This document shows positions 26,916-53,522 of a stretch of DNA of 64,000 nucleotides, piece after piece. The stretch lies in contig CM055196.1 in the NCBI GenBank assembly GCA_029224185.1, positions 7,521,927 to 7,585,926 of the forward strand, written 5' to 3'. The translations under genes and the position numbers were made by a program. The first letter of the stretch is position 1. Every line of letters starts with the position of its first letter. Under the pieces are notes generated by a model. That model was given only the letters and a program-made list of their open reading frames with translations. It was not told where the DNA came from and did not search any database. This DNA comes from Karalla daura (taxonomy: Eukaryota; Chordata; Actinopteri; Chaetodontiformes; Leiognathidae).

Positions 26916-29366
26916 TAGAACAGATAAATACTGTTTTTAACACTTGAGTTTGATAAATGTGCATCTAAAACTTCTCAAAACAGAGAAACTCAACCCAGTT
27001 TTGAAAACTTATGGAGAAACACAAAAACAGTTGTCAAAACCTTATAATATATATTTAGACCGTCACCGCCATTGTTCCCACATACAGTATGAGCAGCAAA
27101 AGCTATCACTCAATCATCTGCTTGCTGGTATGCAGATGCCACAGTGACAAGCAGACAAGAGGCCTGACTCACGTGCTATTGTATGTCAGAGCGTGTGTGT
27201 GTGTGTGTGTGTGTATATATGTGTGCATGTGTGTGGGTGACAGAGAGAGAGAAAAATCCGCCCTTTATTGTTAGAGTGGACGGCAGCTGGAAATGAATGA
27301 AGTCACCTGACTCAGATAAAAACCTGTCCTTCCAGTCGCCACCTGTCACACCCTGACACACGAAACGAACCTACCCAGACCGGAGGCCGGGACATACCAC
27401 ACATTACGGACATACGTGAGGCGGACCTAGAGTGAGGCACCTTGTGTGCAGCGTGACTCACAGGACTAAATAAAGGTTTCATATCGTATCCCCGCGTTCA
27501 CGTCTGCCATCTATTGTCTGAGTGATGGAAATAGCGGTTCCTATTCAGAGCAGTGACAACCTCACCGGTGTGAAGAGGAGCACAGGGGAAGAACGGTAAT
27601 AATAACAGTGTTTAGGGAGGAAAAGCATATCGCATTGTGTGGCTGTGACAGCGACAACAAGAAATAAAACCATAGAAGGCGGAGAAGAGCAAAAGAGAAA
27701 ATATACAGGAACGTGTGAGAAAAGCAAAAAGAAGAAAAGAGAAGCAGGGGAGAGAAAACTGTGGCGCGTGGAACAGTGAAACACAAGAAGTGAGGAATGA
27801 AAATGAGGGAGGAGATAAGACATGAAAAAGGAACGAGGAAAACGCAGCAGAGGAGAGGGGGGCACCAGATTAAAAGCAGTAACAGGTTGACCGGTCCACA
27901 TAGCTGACATTCCTGATCACATACACACCGCTCTGTGTCTCTGCCTCGCTCTCTCACTCACTCCTTCATCCCCAGAGGAAGGAGCAGGAAAGCAAAGGGA
28001 TAGACCTGAGCTGTGACTCAGGTTCACATTCACTAGGTATGAGTTCACTGGTTCCTGGGTGGGGCTGCAGGTTCGTGAAGTCACAGAAAGCACCCCGGTT
28101 TCATCCCCGGGCAGGAGCCCTGTCGACCCGTCCGCTGGTTCCTGCAGCTGGTGGGCAGAAATTGTCTGAATGGGAACAGTGGTCGCTCTGTTTCAGTCGA
28201 AAAATAATAATAATTCTTGAAGCCCCGACATGGGAAATGGGCTTTTTTCCAGTAAATGGTCCATTCATGACACAGAGTGCTTGCATGACAGGGCTGGATT
28301 AACCTGTGAGGAGGCCCAAGCCTTATTTTGCCTGAGGCAAAAATGAGCCATGGGCTCCCACTGATCTCCTCTATTCTCCCCACAGTGAATCTGAGAGGAC
28401 AGGGGAAGTCCTTCTCAGGCTACTAACGTGATTGTGTAATTCTCCAGCTCTAGGGGAGCTTTGTCAAGTCAAACTGACAATATAAACTCTAGTTTGAAAG
28501 AACTGGACCCTTATCATGATTTCCAAATCATCACAGGAAACCATGTCTCGGTGGATACATCATGGTTTCTGTATCCATTCTGAGTCACACAGGCCTCATT
28601 CCAGAAATAAGCAGTTATGATGCGTGAAATGATAAGTGAAAGAGGATGCTACTTGTTCCACAGGTTAAAGGGCTGTGAACAGGTGATGGAAATTACGACA
28701 AGATGCGGAGAGGAATCTTAATTCATGCATAAGTTGAAGTACATGACTGGGTTGATAGCAGCTCAGGGACTTTCCTGTTTTAAGCCTTTGCTGTGTATCT
28801 CAATACAATATACGTAGATTGTTATGCCCAGACAACAGGACTATGGTGGCCCGTAGGGTGTTGTGGTAGTTTGAAGATGATTTAGAGTCATTTATGGTGA
28901 CACTTAAACATTTCTTCCAGCACCACAGTCAGGCCAAAGTGCTCTCCTGTGGACAACAGGCTAATTATCATGGATTTTACTGAGTACCTTCCCTCTCCCC
29001 AGAGGATGAACCCATTCAATATCCATCGCTCAGTGACCTTTGCTCTTTTGTGTCTTCACAGAGTGCTGTGGCACATTTAAGCATTTGCTGAGCACACTCC
29101 TCTCCAGTCTGCAGGATGAACACACCTGTTATTATCTTTCTCTGGTCAATCTATATGTCTTAGTATTGTTCCGCTCCCGGTAAGGCTGGATGACAACAAG
29201 CAGCAAACAAGCAGTGCCAACTTTATTTGATTCTTTTTAATCAAATCCTTTAACTGTGATGTGCAGACATGAGGATAAAAACTCCAAATGTCCAAAACGT
29301 TCCCTCATTTGTCATCAAATTTCACCTGACAGCAGCATCGAAAAGAAGCCACGCAGAACTAAACTC

Positions 29367-29406
<40 letters not shown>

Positions 29407-31651
29407 ACAAACAGCACACAAACTGAACACAGGCATCGCAGTTCTGGCAAACTGTGAGCTGAGGTTAACACTGTCAATCTAAGTCCTCCCTTTCCCAACC
29501 TTTTTCGACCCTTTTTTCGCATTCCTTCAACACACCATCACAGAAAGAGGAGGTGGAGGAGGAGGAGGAGGAGGAGGGGTGAGGGAGGAAGATAGGTGAT
29601 AGCAAGGGTAAAGGAGGCATGAAGTGAGAGACAAGAAGCGGTGATGTGATAGAGGGGAAGGGGAAGTGAGGAAAAAGGAGGGTGGAGTGTAGCAGAAGGA
29701 TGGGATTCAGAAGAAGAAAATGTGAAGGGCGTGGAATAAGGACACAGATAGTGAATCACGAAAAAGCATATTTTCATTTACTGCTCTCTCTCCTCTCTCT
29801 TGGAATTAATCCTTATCTGGAAGGCTTACATGTTGTTGGTAATTACAGCCCCTTACATAAGCAGGTCCTACCATGGTACACACACACCCACACACACACA
29901 CACTGGCCCCAGTACAGGCTGGTACTGAAATGATTTGGATTAGGTTAGAACAGGGTATAAATCTGAGGGAGGGAAAACTGAGAAGGAGGGAGAGAAGAGG
30001 TGAAAAGCTCAAACAAAACATGCTGAGCCTGTGTTCTGTCCTAGGCCGTTTCCACACACGACAATGAATCATTTTCTCGTTGATTTCTAAAAATTCAAAC
30101 ACAGATAGAGATACAGATAGAGGTCTGACGTGTTATGACATTTTGTCTGTGAAACGCACTGCACAGTGAGTGACTAAGGCTTACCGTTTGCTCATCGCAA
30201 TCAACTGATAAGGGTTTTTTTCTTCTTTTTTTTAACCACATCTGCAAACTGGAAACTTAGGAGTATCATATGCTAAAAGAAATCAGCCTGTGTTATAAAT
30301 GAAAATATTACAGGAGCAAATTTGCTAAAATCGTAATCCGCTTGAAGGTTAATTTTGTTAGAGGACCAGAGGCCCTTTTTCGTAAGAGGTGCCTGCGAGG
30401 TGAATCAATGATGCCTTGTTATTCTTGTTAACATTTTCTTTTTGAAACACTTCAATTGAAAGCCCAGTCCTTGTCTTACACCCTTGAAATGATGAGCTGC
30501 ATGACTGATTGTATATCTGCAGGGATGCCAACAGGTTTTCTCAGTAGATGTGCTGTTTTCTGTGTCACATCCGTGCATGCCTTCTAAGCCAACAGCTTTG
30601 TTATATCTGTGGTCATAATCCATGTATACCAGCAGAGAGTCCTTGAATAACATCTGTCAACTGCACAGAAAGCTGTGACAACAGGCGGTAATTGTGGGTT
30701 TCATGGTATGAATGGTCATTGTCAAAAAGTTAAGACTCAGCCAAGGGGCTAAATGTCTTGGCCCCGAGGTATTTTAATTGCAATGAGCAGTAGTCTTAAA
30801 CATTTTAAGCAGTATGCTGTCTCGTACTCAACAGTTAAGTTAGCTGTTCCTGTGTATGTTCATATTTTGGTGGTATTAACCACTTTTGTTTTCACATTCA
30901 AAGAAACTGCTCTTGTGTTTTTGCACAAAAAGTGGTACACAGAAGGGACTGAAAAAGTTGTGTCGTGTCTGTAAATCACAAACATCTCCATCTTCATAGG
31001 CTCCATCGCTTTATTCTTTTTGAGAGGCTCAGTCATGATGGCGGTCCAATGATAGGCGAGAGTGTGCTGGAAAGAGAATTATAAATGGCATGAGCATTAA
31101 TATTGGATCTGTACACTGACTGATAAAAGAAGAGAGCCATCAAATGCTAACAGCTCTTGGGCTCTCGCCCTGTGCAACTTTTCATGCTGGACTCAATTGG
31201 CCTGTGCGACGAGCAAAAACTAAAACCAGTGCTGAAGTGCTTTAATATGCAGGGTTCAAAAAGGCTCAGGTAGTGTTTGACAACACACTGTGGTTTCCTT
31301 TATCTTCATAACTGAACTATGTGTGAACTTTCCAGGATTAAGCACCACAATGAGGGAATTATGGGATTCAACGTATGCTACGAGCAGGTTTGAGATACTA
31401 AGCTTGAGAGGTTTTGCATTCCAAATAGCAAATAATAAAAGCATACTATATTAAGCATACTATATTAAATCCTACAAAAATTGTCAGCGGGGTGTTATTT
31501 TTCTTCTTTTTGTAAGGTCATATTCAGATGGAACCATTTAATCCTCAGAAGCTCCAGTTGCTTCCAAATATAAATGCTGCCATCCTGTAATACTATACAC
31601 TGCTTAGGAAAGTGTGCATGTGAATTGCACATACGTGAATTGCATATACTT

Positions 31652-31654
<3 letters not shown>

Positions 31655-31690
<36 letters not shown>
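31655..31690. repeat. (TA)n microsatellite
   Basis: 36 bp of alternating TA in AT-rich DNA. Confidence 0.95.
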
Positions 31691-31691
<1 letters not shown>

Positions 31692-32419
31692 TTTGCCCCT
31701 TTGATTTATTCTAACATTGTAGACCAATAACATCCGTGACATCAATATGTTAAAGAGGAGCGAGGATGAAAAATGAAACACTTTTACTTTAAATTTGCTA
31801 TCTATTCTTGTGAGACTGTGAGAACCTGAGACCTGAGTAGAGAAATAATGTTACATAAAATGTGAGTGTGACACAAAATACACCATCCCCACCTCTAAAA
31901 TAGTTACAGCCAGTTCAAATACAGCTTGGTGGACAAGAGTCGCCGGCTTTAACTGGCTGCCCATTTACTATGTGTCTATAATAAATGTCTGTGTAATAAG
32001 TTTCTGAAATGTTGTACGCAGTGCTTTTTCTCCCTCAGTAACTGATTCCTCCTCTGATTCTGGCTCAAGAGTAAAGCCTATATGTGATTGGCATGAGAGT
32101 GCCAAATCTGAGCACAAACAGATCATAATATTACCTATTAAACCTAAGACAGAGAAGAAAGAAAGTTTACGAAATTGAGACTGAGACATTTCTGATGAAA
32201 CCGATGTGAAACCAATTGAAACCAATTCTTTGTTAGCGCCGGAGGACAAGGATAGCTCTAAACTGAAAAGGGACTGGAGCAGGATGAACAAGCTGAAGGA
32301 GACCAGCTCTGTCCCAGACTGCCCTCTGAACAACACTGAGTAGGTGGTTGAGAGGAGGACGATGTCCATTGTGAACAACACCTCTCACCTCTCACTGTAG
32401 CTGCTCTGAGCATCCATCC

Positions 32420-32538
<119 letters not shown>

Positions 32539-32879
32539 GAGTGCCATCATGAAAAGATGAAAATAAACAATAACAATTTCTCAACCCGTAAACCTGTCTC
32601 ACAGTTTCATGTTATGTTTTTAATGTATTGTAAATGGTTGTAATGGTGGGGGTTAGGTAAACATTTTTGACAATTTTTATTTACATGCTGTACATTAGAC
32701 TCTTGATTATACTATCCATCTGAACTCGAATATACGCTGCTATGTACATAGTATCATTAATAATATGTATAAAACAGGGTACAGCCCCAGGGACGTTCAG
32801 CGTGTTGTATGTGGTGTTGGGCTGGGGGTGTTTGGACTGGTAGTAGCGGCGGTGTCAGTGTAATAGTGTAATAGTAGTG

Positions 32880-33445
32880 TTGTGGTGTGATTGCTCCAGC
32901 ACCATGTCCCGCCCCCTGCGCTCCAGCCTCGTCAGGTTGGAGCAGGAACAGGAGGAGGGAGGAGGAGGAGGGAGGAAGGAGGAAGACTGGTTCCACCAGC
33001 GCCTCCAGTCCCATACTGGATCTGCTGGACTCCACCTGCCTCGAGCCCCGCGTGTTCTCTCTCTCTCTGCGTGCGCGTGCGTGCGTGCGTATGTATCTCC
33101 GCACGTCAGCGAATGACAACAGACCGCGGTGACACACACACACACACACATACGCATCCAAACACACACGGAGCCGGACCTGGCCCCCCCCTTTATTCCT
33201 CTCCGTTATTATTAATAACAAACACCGAGGGACATCACCACCACAGCGAACCGGGCTTGTGAATTGTTTTGGGGTTTTTTTCCCACCTCTGGTAAATCCG
33301 AGGACAGCGAAGGAGGAGGCGAGGAGCAGGAACCTATAGTTCCGGTGGATGGTTTTACCCGCAGTGGCAGTAGCAGGAGCGGCAGGAGCGGCAGCAACAG
33401 CCCCAGACCGAGAGAGGAGCGGGAGAGGAGCGGGAGAGGAGCAGG
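32880..33445 (+). promoter_or_regulatory. pard6a: GC/CpG-rich pard6a promoter and 5'UTR
   Basis: Composition changes sharply from AT-rich to CpG-rich just upstream of the pard6a start codon. The stretch contains purine-rich (GGAGGA) runs, gcgtgcgtgcgt and GGCAGCAG-type repeats. No TATA box is evident, as expected for a CpG-island promoter of a widely expressed gene. The exact transcription start cannot be fixed from sequence. Confidence 0.55.
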
Positions 33446-48674
<15,229 letters not shown>

Positions 48675-49718
48675 CCACGTGACGGACAACCACAGACTGA
48701 TGTCATGACCAGGACCCCCCCCCCCCCACCTCCTCCTCCTCCTCCTCCCCCTCCTCCTCTTCCTCCTCCTCCTCCTCTTCCTTCCATCAGGCAGATAACG
48801 GACTCTTCCAGAGCTTCCCTTTTCCGGGCTCTCTACTCTCTCTTTTTAAAGCGGACAGGTGGCGAGTTTTTAACAGCGGCAGGTGTTGACCACCATCTGC
48901 AGGCGCAACAGCGCGGACTTTTTCTATGTCCGATCCACCCGGGACTGAAAAGACGTTCGACGTTCAGAGAGCGATGCGAACAACGCGGACTCACAGAGAA
49001 CGACCAAAAAAAACGCAGAACGCTCGATGTCAGCATATCAACGAAATCTTCTCCCTCTCTTAAGATTCCTTGCAAGGCGTCCAGACGGTACTACCGCACA
49101 CTACTTACGTACAAGAGGCCAAATCTAAACGGGTCAGAGTTTAGCTTGGATGCTGTGATTTGACACGGGGTCGCCTGTAAATGAACACGTGTGGAGGGCT
49201 CTCCTGTAAATTCATGGGATTCAACCTGAAACGCCCTATTCGACCAGTGATGCAATTGGCTGATCACGTATTTATGATTCACCTTCATCCCCGGGGCTTT
49301 ATTCACCTTCAGCCAAGCTGTTTCCACTTTGTTCTGCTGCACGTGCGCACACACACACACACACACAGGCACACACACGCACACACACACACACACAGGC
49401 ACACACACGCAGGGCTTAACACCTCAGACCAGTTGTTGCACTTGCAACAGTAGATTATTGTGTTGCCCATTGTGAAACACAAACCGCAAGGGATGAATCT
49501 GAGAGGCAGAGCTGTCACTCCTCTGTCTCCCCTCCTCAGTCAAACATCATCTGTGTGTCTCACACACACACACACACACACACGCACACACACAGACACT
49601 ATTAAGCAGAGGCCGGAGTCCGGGTGACACGGAGGAAATTCCTGTCATGTTTGAATAGTGCAGCTCAGTACGGCACTCTGGTGTTTTTATACTCTTATCG
49701 GGGGTCATATTAACCTGA

Positions 49719-49753
<35 letters not shown>

Positions 49754-51710
49754 GCCATGTCGTGCTGTCAGAGCTCGGGGGGTATCGCCTTGCAGTCGGA
49801 AACCGTCTGTCTCGGTGGTAACACACTGCAGCCTTTCTCCGCTTGTCCACCTCTGGCTCGTGTCCTGCTTCCAATTACGACAAAACACCCGGGCCCGGCG
49901 CGGTGTCCCGATGCTGTTTACAAAACAACCCCAGCTGTGTTTATGGGGATAGACGGGACCGTCAGCCCGGGGCCCCCCGGGGCCCTCCGGCCGCGGCCGG
50001 CCCGCGTCAAATCGTCTTAGTGCAGCAGAGGAATTTCACAGAGCTCCCTTTTATCAGCCCGCGTTTGGGAGCCGCGCCGGGCTAATCCCCCTCAAAACGG
50101 TGCCGCTGCTCGAGCAAAAAGGTGGAAGAAAAGCCTCTTTAGAGCGCCGGGGAGCACTCGCATACTCCCCACGTACTTTCCCCCTCGCCTCCCATCGCTA
50201 ATTCGGCAGCCGGAGCTGAGTCGGAGAGCGAGCCCGGGCCGCTCTTCTGAAAGCATCTAAAGCGCTGCTGTGTGTCCGGCTCCAGCGGCCTGGAGCAGCC
50301 TCTCCTCTGTGGTTCACGGGACGAACGCCCCAGTCCATTAATCCTAAAAATACACCGCAGCAGACGCTCCGGTATCGGCCGGCGCTGTGTCTTAGAATGC
50401 GGGCAAATCCATAACAGTTTTCCGACTGCGATCGCGCACATTTTCAAGGCGTGCTCTTCGAGGACTTCCAACAGCTCTTACGTGATTAGCGTCATGTAAC
50501 GAATGGGAAATGGCAACAAGCGTGGGCCTCACGTCGACTTAAGAGAGACGCAAATGAACGTGCGGCTCAGCTTAGAGAGACGGCCGTCACGGCCTGAGCC
50601 CTGGTCGTCACCCCTTCGTGTACCTCATCGAGAGGCTCAGCGCTACATGGGATAATTACTTAGTTAAAGGCTCCATTGGGCCTCATGTGTCCCCGTCTCG
50701 GAGCGATTAGTCCACGAACGATGCCACGTGCCGGGCGCAGCCTGACGTAAACGTCTCCGACCTCAGTCCGGGCCCCGCATCAAACCCCGTCAGCGCGTCT
50801 CTCCACGCGTCCCTGCGTCTCTCTGAAACAGCCGGGGAGGGATGCACCTGGCCTGAGCGCGGTCCGATGTCGCAACTGCTGTAGACGGAACGATGGCGAG
50901 ACGAGACGTTGACCGCCCGGGACGAAGTTTTTATCGCGCGAGAGAGAGAGCGTTTTGTAATCCGTGTAAAATATCGAGAGTATTTTTCTTATTCTTGTAC
51001 TTTTAAATTGCGTACGAGAGGTGACGGGCGACTGAAATGAACCTCAACATCGCCGGATGTTGCAAGCGCGCGCGCGCTTTGTCTGTCTGTGTCTCTTAAA
51101 CGAAGATGAAGGATTTGTTTTGTTCTCGGGGGGTGTCTCACACTCAACGATGACCCTGAACGTGGCTCTTGATTTGTGGCGAATGCATGTCTAAATGTTC
51201 CACAAAAACAGCGGGGATCCCGGAGTATCCTCTGCCATCACCAAGTACCATGGCCGTGCATGTCAGCGCAGTCCGCGTGGCGAGGGGTTGGAGCCGGGAC
51301 CGCGTCGCGCCCCCGCCCCGTGCACCCCGTGTGCGGCCTCTCTGCGTGGAGGCGTGCGAGTCAGTGTGATTCAGCAAAGTCAAAACGCAAACGACACACA
51401 AGGACGTCCTCTCTGACTGTACGAGCTTTTAGAAAAAAACAAAGGAAGTGCCTTTTCACGTAAGGATGTTTTAACCGGATGCCATGTTCTGTGAGAAGAT
51501 GGAGGTGGTGGTGGTGGTGGTGTGTGTGTGTGTGTGCGTGTGGCCGGGGCGGTGGAGGATCGGAGGAGATGCTTCTGCTCTGAGCCGCTCTGAAGCCTCG
51601 GCCGCTTCTCTGCACACGTCTGTAACTAAACTGTGAATGTTGCTTGGAGATGAAATAAGATGGGAGATATGAGAAATATAAGTATTAATAAAAGGCATTA
51701 AGTTGATCGG
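48675..51710 (+). other. pard6a: pard6a 3'UTR
   Basis: It follows the TAG stop directly. It opens with a C run and (CCT)n tract (48,714-48,785) and contains CA/GT microsatellites (49,344-49,410, 49,561-49,594, 49,722-49,750). It runs to the first convincing AATAAA at 51,687. A 3 kb 3'UTR is long for a fish gene, so an earlier site without a canonical signal is possible. Confidence 0.5.
51687..51692 (+). terminator. pard6a: Poly(A) signal, pard6a
   Basis: AATAAA in the plus orientation, the first canonical hexamer I find downstream of the pard6a stop codon. Confidence 0.5.
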
Positions 51711-51714
51711 CGCC

Positions 51715-53220
51715 TCCAGTCTTTTGATTCAGGTCGCTTCCTTCCTACCTTCTCTCTCACCGCTCTTCCTTCACTCTTCCCACACACAGCTTTATCAGAA
51801 GGACCAAGTCTCAATGTTACGTCTGGACAGACTCGCCAAATTCTTCATTAAACACAAAGAAAACCCCAAAAATGTCACCTGGATGACGTGCCTGGCGTGG
51901 GGCTGCCCAGGGAGACGCTCAGAGGCTCAGACTTTCTCACTCTGTGGTTTCACCAGCAGAGAGCAGCACAGCAGCAGCTCACCGCTTGTGAAACACTCAC
52001 TGGGAGCCCCTGTGGAGCGGACCGCCTGCGGGGTGAACATGGACTTCACTTTGCACCTCTGCCTCTCTCCCCACTATAAACTAAAAGAAAGGAAATGTCT
52101 AAAGAGGTTTGGCAGCTGAGACCTGGCCAAGAGGCTCCGGTCAGAAACGTGATCGGCCGAGTCAGAGACGGTGTCCGTTACAGGATCGGCGGAGCCAAAC
52201 GGTGCGGCCTAGCTCAGGCTAATGGAGGCTGTTTATGTGGAGGAGGAAATGGGCAGGGAGACAGACTGGTCACAGTGCAGGAGGAGCCGCTCCAGCTCCG
52301 CTCCAGCCCTGCCAAGCTGCAATCAGAGCCATTTTACAGCTCATTATCCTATTGTCACCTGTACGGAGTGAACACTGTTTACCTGCCACTGACAGACAGG
52401 TGTCATCAAACAGCATTCCACTCTTGTGCTGTGGCGTGCTTTTCTTCCCCTTGTTTTTGTGATTTTTAAAAAAATATATGAAATAATATATATATGCACA
52501 TGACAGTTTACCTACTACCCAGAATTTTGTATTCTGTCACTCCATACTGTGTGTACCAACTTACATACTGTATGTAGCAACAAACGAGCCCTCTACCAGA
52601 GCATCTGTTACCGTCTCCGTCCCCATATCGTCCGAGGTGTACACTTGAGTTCACTTACTGCAGTAATAGCTGACAGGATGCGCCTCCAAAGGGATGTGAT
52701 TTTGTCTAAACTAGGAGCATTTAGGTTGGTTCTCGATGAGCCTCACTGTAGTATGACACCATATAAAACCATGACAGTGAGCATGCGTATCTCCTCTCCC
52801 ATATTTCCGGAGGTTTTTACATTTCATCTTCACAGCAGTATGAAAATAAATGCAATTCTCCTGTTTACTGTTGCGTTGTCAGCCACGGTTGATGTTGCAT
52901 AAACGCTACCGTGACGGCCAACGTGACAACTGTGCAAACGCACACACGCACGCACAATTAGAACAAGCCAAAGCTGTTTTTCCTGCTGAACTCATCCCAA
53001 AACTGACCTCTTTGTGGGGGGAGATTTTATTCATTCTCTTTTTATTTTTTTTATCATATCTGTTCTCAGGCACCTTGCGTTGGCCCCTTTAGGTCAAAAA
53101 CCACTGGATCCGCTCACACGCTCACACGTTTTTAACTGTAGATCACTGCCCTCTGGTGGACAACCACACACACTGCAGCGAGCAAAACAGAGAGCCGACA
53201 TATCATGACACCGTCCTTAA
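51715..53220. other. Gap between convergent pard6a and spx2
   Basis: About 1.5 kb between two inward-facing poly(A) signals. Open frames at 51,703-52,469 show no conserved motif, and an AT-rich (TA) patch lies near 52,470-52,497. I see no gene. Confidence 0.6.
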
Positions 53221-53223
53221 TTA

Positions 53224-53229
53224 TTTATT
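53224..53229 (-). terminator. spx2: Poly(A) signal, spx2
   Basis: TTTATT on the plus strand is AATAAA on the minus strand, about 295 nt after the spx2 stop codon. Confidence 0.6.
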
Positions 53230-53522
53230 CAAAGCATTTTCCCTTTTTTCGGTTGCTTTTTTATACAGCATGCAGCAGTCTGACAGGAAACATTTATGAG
53301 TCATGCATGAAAGCGGTAAACGCAACAAGTCACCGAGGGGAGAGGCGCAAACAAGAGTGGGAACATTCATCAGCGGAGCCGAGGGCCTGGTTGGGTTGCG
53401 GCTCGGCTCGGGACCTGGAGCCAGGCTGGCAGTGGGTACACAGCCCGGGAGTTACTGTGGGCCCGCTCTCAGTGGACCGTTGGCTCAGATCCCAGGTGTC
53501 GCTGCTGGGACTGGTGCGCGTC

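Noticed and set aside
27330..27545. LTR-like stretch with AATAAA
   Set aside because: No second copy in the window, no target-site duplication, and no primer-binding site or polypurine tract that I could recognise.
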